Shown: positions 1-5,758, counted from the stretch's first letter. The stretch is 6,460 nt of DNA from Methanoregulaceae archaeon (GCA_028679405.1 JAJRBP010000093.1:1-6460); one strand, 5' to 3'. Notes: generated by a model not told the origin, from the sequence alone. Numbers and translations are program-made.

Positions 1-1
1 T

Positions 2-220
2 CTCCGGCTGGCTGAGAGCCTCGACCGGAGCCACATGGGACTGGTCATGGATGTCCGGTTCACTGGCGACAGCGGAGATCGCGTGCACCTGAACATCCAT
101 GCCCCGGAGGACTGCCATCTCGAGATGAAGGGGGTGGAAAACGAGAGTGCGAACTTTGAAAGGATATTCCGGAAAAAAATGGTTCTCCAGATCCAGAATT
201 CCGGGCATTCCGATATTTAA
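2..220 (+). CDS. ppx: Ppx/GppA exopolyphosphatase, C-terminal fragment (5' end outside window)
   Basis: Only the last 72 codons are present; the frame is open from base 2 and ends with TAA at 218-220. The fragment opens with RLAESLDRSH, which matches the hallmark (A-DALDRSH type) of the C-terminal HD-like helical domain of Ppx/GppA phosphatases. A beta-rich tail with alternating hydrophobic residues and the closing FERIFRKKMVLQI segment also fit the end of this family. Family members release terminal phosphate from inorganic polyphosphate (Ppx) or hydrolyse pppGpp (GppA). The catalytic N-terminal ASKHA-type domains lie outside the window, so activity cannot be judged. In archaea the exopolyphosphatase reading is the usual one, and the CHAD and SixA genes further along favour it. 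No T-rich terminator follows directly; the first T-run on this strand is T6 at 478-483. An internal ATG at 35-37 is not the true start, because the conserved motif begins before it. Confidence 0.88.
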   Translation, partial: LRLAESLDRSHMGLVMDVRFTGDSGDRVHLNIHAPEDCHLEMKGVENESANFERIFRKKMVLQIQNSGHSDI

Positions 221-293
221 CAAGGGTTTGTGAGCGAATGATTCCGGAAAGAACGCTGTAACTCTGGATCATGGCTACCAAAGGAGGAGAGAA

Positions 294-377
294 ATGCCGG
301 AAGTGTTACCCATGCTCATCCGCCTGGAAATACCTGCAGCGGAGGCAATCATCCCGATCAACTCCGGCCGGATTTGA
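294..377 (+). CDS. Possible 27-residue small protein with strong Shine-Dalgarno
   Basis: ATG at 294-296 is preceded by AAAGGAGGAGAGAA, with GGAGG at 283-287 and a 6-nt spacer, one of the best ribosome-binding sites in the window. The frame runs 27 codons to TGA at 375-377. The peptide is largely hydrophobic and neutral (contains LPMLIRLEIP, ends NSGRI), with no clear transmembrane segment and no family I recognise. It starts 73 nt after the ppx stop with no TATA box seen between, so if it is expressed it is probably cotranscribed with ppx. It could equally be the relic of a decayed gene or a chance match. The ribosome-binding site is what is seen; translation is inference. Confidence 0.3.
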   Translation: MPEVLPMLIRLEIPAAEAIIPINSGRI

Positions 378-585
378 CCGGTGCGCTTTTCGGGACACCC
401 CCGGTATGCGAACTCTCCCCCCATGTACACACGGCGCTGCAGGCCGGTAACCATTCCGATATGAGGAGGTTTAATGATTTTTTGTGGGATGTCTGCCTCG
501 TGAATGGTTCAGGCGATTCCACAGGGTCTCATTATCTACCCCCCCCAGGGTATCTGTGAAATGCATGCCTGTGAACACCCTTTTC

Positions 586-606
586 AAAAAAAATTCCTCC
601 CGGGAG
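586..606 (-). terminator. Probable T-tract terminator of the Mth938-like gene
   Basis: Read on the minus strand, about 37 nt after the Mth938-like stop codon, there is a GC-rich self-complementary block (CTCCCGGGAG, 597-606), then AA and T8 (593-586). Archaeal RNA polymerase terminates mainly on T-rich non-template tracts, so the T8 is the main evidence. The palindrome has too little loop to form a strong classical hairpin. Confidence 0.5.
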
Positions 607-642
607 AACGAGATCGTGTGCCTGGACGGCGTCATCGGAAGA

Positions 643-990
643 TTAACAGGTTATATGCAGAATAGCGACGTATCTTCGCTTTTCTGTCTCCATCGTGTGG
701 AGAAGATCGGGAGTAGGGCCGATGATAGCCTGATATGATGATAGTTGTTCCTGCGCTTCAGGAGTGATGGGGAGATCTCCATACTGTCCCCTTCCTACAA
801 ATACCACGTCAGGATGTTCTTCCTCGAGGATGTCAAGTTCATCAGGGGAAAGTGGGGTGTGACCATACAAAGCCTTGAGATGCTTTGAGCGCTTTTTTAA
901 ACGCCTGGTGATACTCCCGTCTGTATGAATGATGATATCGTTGTTATAAGTCTCACCCCCGATCTCGATCCAGCCGAATCCGGTTTTCAT
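643..990 (-). CDS. Mth938/NDUFAF3-like domain protein (DUF498)
   Basis: The product is a complete 115-residue protein, the usual size for single-domain members of the Mth938-like family (Pfam DUF498/DUF598), named after a Methanothermobacter protein and related to the mitochondrial complex I assembly factor NDUFAF3. Features seen are an N-terminal FGWIEIGGETYNNDIII strand pair (5-21), a TDG turn (23-25), the H-x-LSPDEL helix start (44-52), VVFVGRGQYGDLPITPEA (62-79) matching the family's glycine-rich loop, and the closing VAILHITC (108-115), close to the common LLHLTC end. The biochemical role of archaeal members is not established. The start is ATG at 988-990 with GAAGGA at 999-1004, 8 nt upstream. 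It is transcribed in the same direction as the PPDK-like gene but lies behind that gene's terminator and has its own promoter-like sequence, so it is probably a separate unit. Its link to the phosphate genes may be only positional. Confidence 0.85.
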   Translation of the reverse strand: MKTGFGWIEIGGETYNNDIIIHTDGSITRRLKKRSKHLKALYGHTPLSPDELDILEEEHPDVVFVGRGQYGDLPITPEAQEQLSSYQAIIGPTPDLLHTMETEKRRYVAILHITC

Positions 991-1009
991 GGCACGTATC
1001 CTTCAATCA

Positions 1010-1040
1010 CCTAGTATGAGAAAACTAGGGGATTAATTAC
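1010..1040 (-). promoter_or_regulatory. Promoter region of the Mth938-like gene with an inverted repeat
   Basis: On the minus strand an AT-rich TAATTAAT-type box lies at about 1031-1040, some 45 nt before the ATG, which would put the transcription start near 1010. A perfect 6-bp inverted repeat, CCTAGT at 1010-1015 and ACTAGG at 1024-1029 (8-nt spacer), sits between this box and the predicted start. That is a usual place for an archaeal repressor operator. In RNA the same arms could form a small hairpin at the very 5' end of the leader. The inverted repeat is seen; its function is inferred. Confidence 0.4.
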
Positions 1041-1066
1041 TTCCCGGAAATTGACTTATGGGAACT

Positions 1067-1091
1067 AAAAAAAAGGGGGAAAAATATTCCC
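1067..1091 (-). terminator. Terminator of the PhoU-like/PPDK-like operon
   Basis: Immediately after the PPDK-like stop codon (TAA, 1096-1094), the minus strand reads GGGAA, a 5-nt loop, TTCCC (1091-1077), then CC and eight T residues (1074-1067). The 5-bp stem plus T8 is a good candidate for transcription termination. It separates this operon from the Mth938-like gene downstream on the same strand. Confidence 0.7.
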
Positions 1092-1093
1092 GC

Positions 1094-2701
1094 TTACTTC
1101 CTCGATTGTGCTTTTTTTACCGCCACCCTGAATCCCTGCAGGGCCAGTAACAGGTCGAGTGGCTTCTCACTCCGTGCTGCCACTTTTCCGAGAAACACAA
1201 ACCCGGTATTCCCGTCGAGGGTAATCGGCTGCCCTTCGAAGAGATCCTGCCCACCAAGATGGATGCGATGATGGGGCTGGTCGATGACGAGGTCCGGGCA
1301 GTTGACGATGCATACCTTGCCAAGTTCACGCGCGACAACCGCTGCATGGGAGGTCCTTGCTCCGCGTGCGGTAAGAATGCCTGCTGCCGCACTGATCCCC
1401 GGGATATCGTCAGGGGATGCGGTCTCCCGGATGAGGATAACGGGCCCTTCCCGCGCATCCTCCTCAGCACGCTTACTGCTGAGTGCGATGGTTCCCGAAG
1501 CGACCCCACCGGAAGCTGATAATCCCCGGGCAATCGGGAAATCCGGGGAATCGACTCGTTCCTCCACGATCGAACCGGGGTCCAGTCCCTTCAGCAGTGC
1601 CAGTGCCGCTTCAGGCTGGATGACCCCCTCCCGGCAGAGTTCGACCGCGATCCGCAAAGCCGCCAGCGGTGCCCGCTTGCCCGACCGACTCTGCAGGATA
1701 TACAGTTTGCCATTTTCCGCGGTAAATTCAATATCCTGCATATCCCTGAAATGCGATTCGAGGCGGATCGCGGTCTCTTTCAGGCACCGGTAGACCCCCG
1801 GCATCTCCTCGCGAAATGCCTTCTGGGATGAGGCCTCGTTGATACCGGAAACCACATCTTCACCCTGCGCACCGAATTTGAAATCGATTAACAATTCGTT
1901 CTCGCCTGTCCACGGGTTCCGGGTAAATGCGACTCCGGCACCGGAATTCTGCCCCAGGTTGCCGAATACCATCGCTTGCACCGTGACCCCGGTCCCCCGA
2001 ACGCCGGAGAGAGCATGCGTCTTCTTGAATGCCTCTGCCTTCGGGTTCGTCCACGACCGGAGCACTGCAGAAGATGCCATCTCCAGCTGGGCATACGCAT
2101 CATCCGGAACTCCGGAGCCCGTTCCGGCGAGCTTTTTCTCATATTCCCCTACGATCCGGCGAAGGGTGCCCGAATCCAGTTCGGTCTCGTCCCTGACTTC
2201 CTCCGAGGTCATCGCCTCCCGAAGAATTGCCCGGTGAAGCCCCGGATCCTGTCCAAGGATGATCTCGCTGAAGTTCTCGAGGAAACGCCGGTAGGAATCC
2301 CATGCGAATCGCGGGTTACCGGTCATGAAGATCAGCCCGCGGACGGTCTGCCGGTTTAGTCCCACGTTAAGAATCGTGTCCATGATGCCCGGCATCGATA
2401 CTGGTGCGCCGGAGCGGACCGAGACAAGCAGGGGCCGCCTCATGCTCCCGAACCCGAGGTTGGTAACCTCCTCAAGATGCCGGATGCCCTGCCTGATCAG
2501 GTCCGGCACATCCGGGGGAAGGGTACGTCCCAGGACATAATACTCTTCACATATCGATACGCCCAGGGCAAATCCGGGGGGGACCCGGATTCCCAGTCCG
2601 TCGATTTCCGCAAGTCCCGCAGCTTTGTTACCGAATTCTTCAGGAGGCACCGGGGAACCGGTTCCCGAGCCAAATGTGACGATCCGTGGGAACGGGGACA
2701 C
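1094..2701 (-). CDS. PPDK-like half-enzyme: ATP-grasp and phosphohistidine domains, no PEP/pyruvate barrel
   Basis: The 535-residue product matches the first ~500 residues of pyruvate, phosphate dikinase (full enzyme about 870-900). Visible landmarks are the lysine loop FGNKAAGLAE (23-32, K26), LLVSVRSGAPVSMPGIMDTI (91-110, R96), TGNPRFAWDSYRRF (127-140), VQAMVFGNLGQNSGAGVAFTRNP (241-263), MQDIEF (321-326, D323/E325), LQSRSGKR (336-343, Q337/R339) and the swivel motif TARGARTSHAAVVAR (444-458), where H452 is the phosphorylatable histidine. These correspond to residues known to bind ATP and Pi and to H455 in the Clostridium symbiosum enzyme. The protein ends about 80 residues after this histidine, so the whole C-terminal TIM barrel is missing. 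The expected half reaction is ATP + Pi + His to AMP + PPi + His-P; the final phosphoryl acceptor is unknown. The swivel motif has A-R where PPDKs usually have G-M before TSH. The start is GTG at 2701, with GGTGAT (2712-2707) 5 nt away and overlapping the upstream stop codon, so translation is probably coupled to the PhoU-like gene. Confidence 0.9.
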   Translation of the reverse strand: MSPFPRIVTFGSGTGSPVPPEEFGNKAAGLAEIDGLGIRVPPGFALGVSICEEYYVLGRTLPPDVPDLIRQGIRHLEEVTNLGFGSMRRPLLVSVRSGAPVSMPGIMDTILNVGLNRQTVRGLIFMTGNPRFAWDSYRRFLENFSEIILGQDPGLHRAILREAMTSEEVRDETELDSGTLRRIVGEYEKKLAGTGSGVPDDAYAQLEMASSAVLRSWTNPKAEAFKKTHALSGVRGTGVTVQAMVFGNLGQNSGAGVAFTRNPWTGENELLIDFKFGAQGEDVVSGINEASSQKAFREEMPGVYRCLKETAIRLESHFRDMQDIEFTAENGKLYILQSRSGKRAPLAALRIAVELCREGVIQPEAALALLKGLDPGSIVEERVDSPDFPIARGLSASGGVASGTIALSSKRAEEDAREGPVILIRETASPDDIPGISAAAGILTARGARTSHAAVVARELGKVCIVNCPDLVIDQPHHRIHLGGQDLFEGQPITLDGNTGFVFLGKVAARSEKPLDLLLALQGFRVAVKKAQSRK

Positions 2702-2706
2702 AGCAA

Positions 2707-2712
2707 ATCACC
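2707..2712 (-). promoter_or_regulatory. Shine-Dalgarno that fixes the GTG start of the PPDK-like gene
   Basis: GGTGAT on the minus strand matches the GGAGGTGATC anti-Shine-Dalgarno complement, 5 nt before the GTG start at 2701. It contains the TGA stop of the upstream PhoU-like gene (2710-2708). This supports the non-ATG start and suggests translational coupling with closely matched protein amounts. Confidence 0.6.
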
Positions 2713-4648
2713 GGTTCATGCGCTCAAAAATGGTGTCACGCATGATGTATACGGTCCGCATCAGAGAATTGGTCGATTCCTCGATAAACTGGGCGAGCTG
2801 GAACGATACCCAGAGCTCCTTATAATCCGTGCTGGAAACAAGGATTGTTTTTTCCGCTTTTCTCAGCGCTTCATCGCATTCCCGTTCAAGGCTTACCACG
2901 CGATCGACGGCAGAGAGGAAGTCCTGCATCTCATCCCTGCTGTACCCTTTGTAGATAAACTGTGTCGCAATGAGTGCTTTTAAATATCTCTCCGATGCCT
3001 GCAATGCCAGGTCGGCCATCTGGATGAGTTCGTTATTGATCGTTCGCGAGCCGAGTCCCGGGATGATGAGGGTCGTATAGAAACTTGCCTCTTCGAGGTA
3101 ATCGACTGCATCATCCGCTTTGGTGAGGAATTCGATAAAGAATTCCGCCGGCTCGATTCTTCTCGCCAGCATCCGGACCCTGCTCACCAGTTCATCTGCT
3201 TCCGATTCCCAAATTTTCGCTCGTTTTGCGCTCCGGGCTGCATATTCTGTGTCTCCATCCCGCTGGATATGGATCAGGGCATCCCTGACTGCCGTGCCAA
3301 CCTCGATCATGAGGGTTGCATGTTCTTCGCATATCTCCATCAATTCCTCGTGTGCAGACCGGAAATATCGCATCATCTCGACTTTTATCTCATCCTGGAC
3401 AAGCAGTCTCGACTGCCCGGCGAGGAGCCCCTGTGCAGCGGTCTTCAACACCCATTCCAGGTACCCGCGGGTCTCTTCCGGGCCCAGTATCTGATAAAGA
3501 GGTTCACCGTACCGCAGCGGGACTTTCGCGGCGAGTTCCAGCGCCTCGTACACGATCCGTTCCCCTCCCAGGTTGAGAAAGGCAATATGCCCCACCTCGT
3601 TATCGGCCGCCCACTTGAGCACCAGAATGGCATCCCTGTTCAGGAGAAAATTCCGGAGACGCTTTCGTGCACGGTTCCAGTCGATCAGGAAAACAATGCG
3701 TGAACCCAGGTGCGTCAGGAATTTCGAGAGATCTTCCGGTGAACCCGCGGAATACCGGCCGACGGTCAGATGATAGATCTCCTTCTCGAATCCTTCCACA
3801 CCTCGTCGTGAGAGAGTATCATCCCATTTCACCTCCCATCCGTCGAACATGCTCTGGAAGAACTGGAGGCGCCCCATGTGAATATCCGTGTACGTGATGG
3901 TCGCGGTCTGATCCTCGACCGTTATCACGAGGATATGGGCATCGGTCACGCCGATGTCATTCTGAATGACGAGTTTCCTGTTCGAACGGGTTGCCGTCGT
4001 TCCCAGACCGGGATGTTCGAATTTCAGGGGGGCAGTCCGGTTCAGACCTTCCATGAATGCCGTGACGAGCGGCCGGTCATTATCGCCCAGGAGATAGGTC
4101 CGTGCTCCTCCGATCGTCTCGTGGGAGAGCTCAACCTGGAGCGCATTAAGTGCTTTATGCAGGTCCATTACCAGGAGATGAAGACTGTCCCCTACCACGG
4201 AATCTCCCGCCGACAGGCGTTCGATCAGACCGCCTTCCACCAGATCGCCTTCCTGCGGAAACTGGCCAAGCAGGGTCTCCCGCCGTTGCAGGAACTCCCG
4301 GGCCTGGACGGTATGCTGATTCTGGAACGGGACGATCATCGCGTCGATACAGGATAACATGGCTGAAAATACAGCCTGGGAATGCGGGATCCGGTAGAGC
4401 CCCTCTCCCCTCGCCTCGGTCCCGGAGACAACCGAGTCGAGTTCTGCATGCTCTTCACCTGCTGCTTCCCGCTCAATCCGGAGATTCGGGTAATCCCGGG
4501 TGGGATGATCAGCCTGTTCACGGGCGATCTGGAGAAGAGTAAAATAGTATTTTATCCGGTCATTAGCCGAAAGTGCTGCATTCACGAGGGTGGGAAGAAG
4601 CAGTTCGTCCTCCCCGAGCTCACGAATGATATCCCCCTTATCAGCCAT
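2708..4648 (-). CDS. Large PhoU-like (DUF47-type) domain fusion protein, 646 residues
   Basis: The C-terminal part (about 425-646) is a long all-helical region with three E/D-xxx-D metal-site motifs of the PhoU/DUF47 kind: ESEAD (481-485), DDAVD (512-516) and ERECD (588-592). PhoU-like proteins form three-helix bundles binding multinuclear metal clusters and act in phosphate uptake control, often with Pit or Pst transporters. The first ~420 residues are not a family I recognise. By eye they divide into a helical N-terminal part (containing NDRIKYYFTLLQIA, 30-43), a beta-rich section (about 225-300, with TDAHILVITVE and TITYTD) and a mixed alpha/beta part (300-410). No signal peptide or membrane segment is apparent, so it is probably cytosolic. 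The start chosen is ATG at 4648, because GGAGG lies 4 nt upstream and a TATA box about 45 nt upstream. A longer GTG frame from 4705 would begin upstream of the predicted transcript start. The PPDK-like gene follows after 6 nt, so the two products probably work together. Confidence 0.75.
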   Translation of the reverse strand: MADKGDIIRELGEDELLLPTLVNAALSANDRIKYYFTLLQIAREQADHPTRDYPNLRIEREAAGEEHAELDSVVSGTEARGEGLYRIPHSQAVFSAMLSCIDAMIVPFQNQHTVQAREFLQRRETLLGQFPQEGDLVEGGLIERLSAGDSVVGDSLHLLVMDLHKALNALQVELSHETIGGARTYLLGDNDRPLVTAFMEGLNRTAPLKFEHPGLGTTATRSNRKLVIQNDIGVTDAHILVITVEDQTATITYTDIHMGRLQFFQSMFDGWEVKWDDTLSRRGVEGFEKEIYHLTVGRYSAGSPEDLSKFLTHLGSRIVFLIDWNRARKRLRNFLLNRDAILVLKWAADNEVGHIAFLNLGGERIVYEALELAAKVPLRYGEPLYQILGPEETRGYLEWVLKTAAQGLLAGQSRLLVQDEIKVEMMRYFRSAHEELMEICEEHATLMIEVGTAVRDALIHIQRDGDTEYAARSAKRAKIWESEADELVSRVRMLARRIEPAEFFIEFLTKADDAVDYLEEASFYTTLIIPGLGSRTINNELIQMADLALQASERYLKALIATQFIYKGYSRDEMQDFLSAVDRVVSLERECDEALRKAEKTILVSSTDYKELWVSFQLAQFIEESTNSLMRTVYIMRDTIFERMNR

Positions 4649-4652
4649 TTTT

Positions 4653-4657
4653 CCTCC
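4653..4657 (-). promoter_or_regulatory. Shine-Dalgarno deciding the PhoU-like start
   Basis: GGAGG on the minus strand followed by AAAA and ATG (4648). The spacing is short at 4 nt but the match is perfect. It supports the internal ATG over the GTG at 4705, which would add 19 residues. Confidence 0.6.
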
Positions 4658-4687
4658 GTCTCCTGATTTGCACCATACTACCAGCGC

Positions 4688-4700
4688 AGGTATATAGGTA
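4688..4700 (-). promoter_or_regulatory. TATA box of the PhoU-like/PPDK-like operon
   Basis: The minus strand reads TACCTATATACCT, with the TATATA core at 4696-4691. A start about 26 nt downstream would fall near 4668, giving a leader of about 20 nt that carries GGAGG. This matches a normal leadered archaeal transcript and excludes the longer GTG reading frame. Confidence 0.55.
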
Positions 4701-4730
4701 TCCACCCGGGCCGGAAATACAGAGGTTCAC

Positions 4731-5021
4731 TCAAATGGCTTGCCCCAGACTGAACAGGAACGTGCCCGGGTCAGATGAGGACATTAACAAGGCGGGTAAT
4801 CCTTCCCTCCCGATACAGGATCCCGTGACCCCGAAATAGCGATAGGATTGTTCCATTGTAATTTCATAACATGTATAGTCCTGGTAGACCGCAATGAGGG
4901 CCGGCACCCCGGTCCATTCCTCGTACGTCCAAGTTATCAGGAGAGAATAAAAGGTTATATTGAGTATTTCGACCGCACACAACATCCCCTGGCATCTAAC
5001 TTGAATCGGAATTTCATTCAC
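4731..5021 (-). CDS. Doubtful 96-residue ORF upstream of the PhoU-like gene
   Basis: This is an open frame from GTG at 5021 to TGA at 4731, on the same strand as the PhoU-like gene and ending 82 nt before it. The product is uncharged overall, rich in Tyr, Ile and Leu, and contains the stretches VPALIAVYQDY and YRYFGVTG. I recognise no family. A GATATC-containing, TATA-like sequence lies about 26 nt upstream of the GTG, which could allow a leaderless transcript, but there is no Shine-Dalgarno with proper spacing. It could be a real small lineage-specific gene, a relic or chance. Confidence 0.2.
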   Translation of the reverse strand: MNEIPIQVRCQGMLCAVEILNITFYSLLITWTYEEWTGVPALIAVYQDYTCYEITMEQSYRYFGVTGSCIGREGLPALLMSSSDPGTFLFSLGQAI

Positions 5022-5034
5022 CTTTTATCGCGCT

Positions 5035-5064
5035 GCTCACGAGATATCGTGCCGTATCATGAGC
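5035..5064. repeat. Nested inverted repeat upstream of sixA
   Basis: The outer arms are GCTCACGA (5035-5042) and TCATGAGC (5057-5064), complementary at 7 of 8 positions. A second perfect inverted repeat, CACGA-GATA-TCGTG (5038-5051), overlaps the left arm. The two foldings are mutually exclusive. It lies about 110 nt upstream of sixA and just upstream of the doubtful minus-strand ORF. It may be an operator for the divergent units, but this is inferred from symmetry alone. Confidence 0.35.
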
Positions 5065-5118
5065 AGATGGATGCCGGAACCATCCTTCCTGAAGTGAGAT
5101 ACGCTCTGCTGTCCGGGT

Positions 5119-5131
5119 CCGGGAATCCCGG
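5119..5131. repeat. CCGGG-AAT-CCCGG inverted repeat next to the sixA TATA box
   Basis: A perfect 5-bp inverted repeat with a 3-nt centre lies 13 nt before the sixA TATA-like box (5145). The position just upstream of BRE/TATA is typical for archaeal transcription factors that activate or repress. Similar CCGGG/CCCGG words are common in this GC-rich sequence, so chance is a real alternative. Confidence 0.3.
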
Positions 5132-5143
5132 TAAGGGGAAGAC

Positions 5144-5151
5144 TCATATAG
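5144..5151 (+). promoter_or_regulatory. TATA box of sixA, predicting a leaderless mRNA
   Basis: TCATATAG is centred about 26 nt before the sixA ATG (5174), with a purine-rich GGGGAAGA stretch upstream that could serve as BRE. That distance places transcription start at or next to the A of ATG. There is no Shine-Dalgarno between the box and the ATG (the sequence is CCCTTCCCTCTTC), as expected for a leaderless transcript. Confidence 0.5.
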
Positions 5152-5173
5152 AGACGATGTCCCTTCCCTCTTC

Positions 5174-5671
5174 ATGGAACTGTACATCCTCCGGCATGGT
5201 AAGGCCGAAAAGAACATCGCGGACGGCGGTTCTGATGCAGACCGGCGACTGACCGGCCGGGGAATTAAAGATGTGAAGAAAATAGCCGGGTGGTTGCGAT
5301 TTTCCGGTATCCTGTTCGGTGTGATCGGTACGAGCCCGCTCGTCCGGGCGACCGAAACGGCAGAGATTATCGCTACCGATCTAAAGAGCCCCCGCAGGCC
5401 TGATGTATGGGAGTCACTCGAACCAGGCAGCGATCCTGATCGCCTGAAGGAGGATATCCGCGCATGCGGTTCTGAAGGACAGATTCTTATCGTCGGGCAT
5501 GAACCGATGCTGAGCACGCTCATTGGCGAAATCATCGCCGACCAGGGGAAGGCCCGGGTGGTCCTCCGGAAGGGAGGTCTCGCACTGATCAGTGGAATTG
5601 GTTCCGATGAAACTTTGAAAGGTCGATTATCCCTGCTTATCGACCCGGGGTGGATACAAGACAGGGAATGA
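5174..5671 (+). CDS. sixA: SixA-type phosphohistidine phosphatase
   Basis: The 165-residue product (E. coli SixA is about 161) is a histidine phosphatase (phosphoglycerate mutase-like) fold protein. Seen are the catalytic RHG in LYILRHGKAE (3-12, H8 nucleophile), the family block DRRLTGRGI (23-31), the phosphate-pocket segment TSPLVRATETAEII (53-66, R58), LEPGSDP (82-88) and the second catalytic histidine in VGHEPML (107-113, H109). The protein begins directly with the first beta strand, so ATG 5174 is the natural start. SixA enzymes remove phosphate from phosphohistidine on proteins; the E. coli enzyme acts on ArcB and the PTS-Ntr carrier NPr. Here the only phosphohistidine protein visible nearby is the divergently encoded PPDK-like half-enzyme, which makes it an attractive but untested substrate. 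The CHAD gene follows after 124 nt from its own TATA-like box. Confidence 0.9.
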   Translation: MELYILRHGKAEKNIADGGSDADRRLTGRGIKDVKKIAGWLRFSGILFGVIGTSPLVRATETAEIIATDLKSPRRPDVWESLEPGSDPDRLKEDIRACGSEGQILIVGHEPMLSTLIGEIIADQGKARVVLRKGGLALISGIGSDETLKGRLSLLIDPGWIQDRE

Positions 5672-5674
5672 TAG

Positions 5675-5688
5675 CATCGGAAACGATG
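5675..5688 (+). other. GNRA-type hairpin after the sixA stop
   Basis: CATCG-GAAA-CGATG forms a 5-bp stem with a GAAA tetraloop, starting 4 nt after the sixA TGA. No T-run follows, so it is not a typical terminator. It may stabilise the 3' end of sixA mRNA or be chance. Confidence 0.35.
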
Positions 5689-5731
5689 AAGATGATGTGG
5701 CACCGGAGCCCGAATGATCTCCGAAAGTGTG

Positions 5732-5758
5732 CACTAATTCCCGGATATTACACTAATT
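5732..5758 (+). repeat. Direct repeat CACTAATT upstream of the CHAD gene
   Basis: CACTAATT occurs at 5732-5739 and again at 5751-5758 (start-to-start distance 19 nt), just before the TATA-like box at 5765-5773. Two identical half-sites close to two helical turns apart, upstream of a promoter, could be an activator site or could be chance in an AT-rich stretch. Confidence 0.3.

Larger units (their letters stand above)
221..642. other. Spacer between ppx and the Mth938-like gene
   Basis: This 422-nt stretch holds no recognisable protein gene. It contains a 27-codon ORF (294-377) and a 9-codon ORF (474-503), each behind a good Shine-Dalgarno sequence on the plus strand, a T6 run at 478-483, a C8 run at 539-546 and an A8 run at 586-593 that reads as T8 on the minus strand. 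Longer plus-strand frames through here (374-559 and 484-738) give proteins without a recognisable domain; the second runs into the antisense of the Mth938-like gene. No tRNA-like or riboswitch-like fold was recognised by eye. Confidence 0.6.
4706..5173. other. Divergent control region between the PhoU-like operon and sixA
   Basis: This is about 470 nt with no recognisable gene, more AT-rich than its flanks. It holds a doubtful 96-codon minus-strand ORF (5021-4731), a nested palindromic block at 5035-5064, a CCGGG-AAT-CCCGG inverted repeat at 5119-5131 and the sixA TATA box at 5144-5151. An AT-rich patch at about 4946-4966 (AATAAAAGGTTATATTGAG) looks TATA-like, but no convincing gene follows it on the plus strand. 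The region is longer than two back-to-back promoters need. Confidence 0.5.

Noticed and set aside
206..462. 11-bp repeat CATTCCGATAT at 206-216 and 452-462
   Set aside because: A repeat of this length is expected by chance in several places of a 6.4-kb window, and the flanks do not match.
374..738. Two overlapping plus-strand frames (374-559 and 484-738) meeting at a C8 run, possibly a frameshifted gene
   Set aside because: Joining them across the homopolymer gives no recognisable protein, and the second frame runs antisense into the conserved Mth938-like gene.
1284..1793. 169-codon plus-strand ORF
   Set aside because: It is entirely antisense to the PPDK-like gene, through its conserved swivel region, and the product is a Ser/Arg/Pro-rich shadow with no domain.
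4649..4705. N-terminal extension of the PhoU-like protein from GTG at 4705
   Set aside because: It would begin upstream of the TATA box and predicted transcript start, while the internal ATG has a perfect GGAGG.
5014..5703. 229-codon minus-strand ORF
   Set aside because: It covers sixA in antisense. The plus strand has the complete RHG and GHEP motifs, so this is a shadow.
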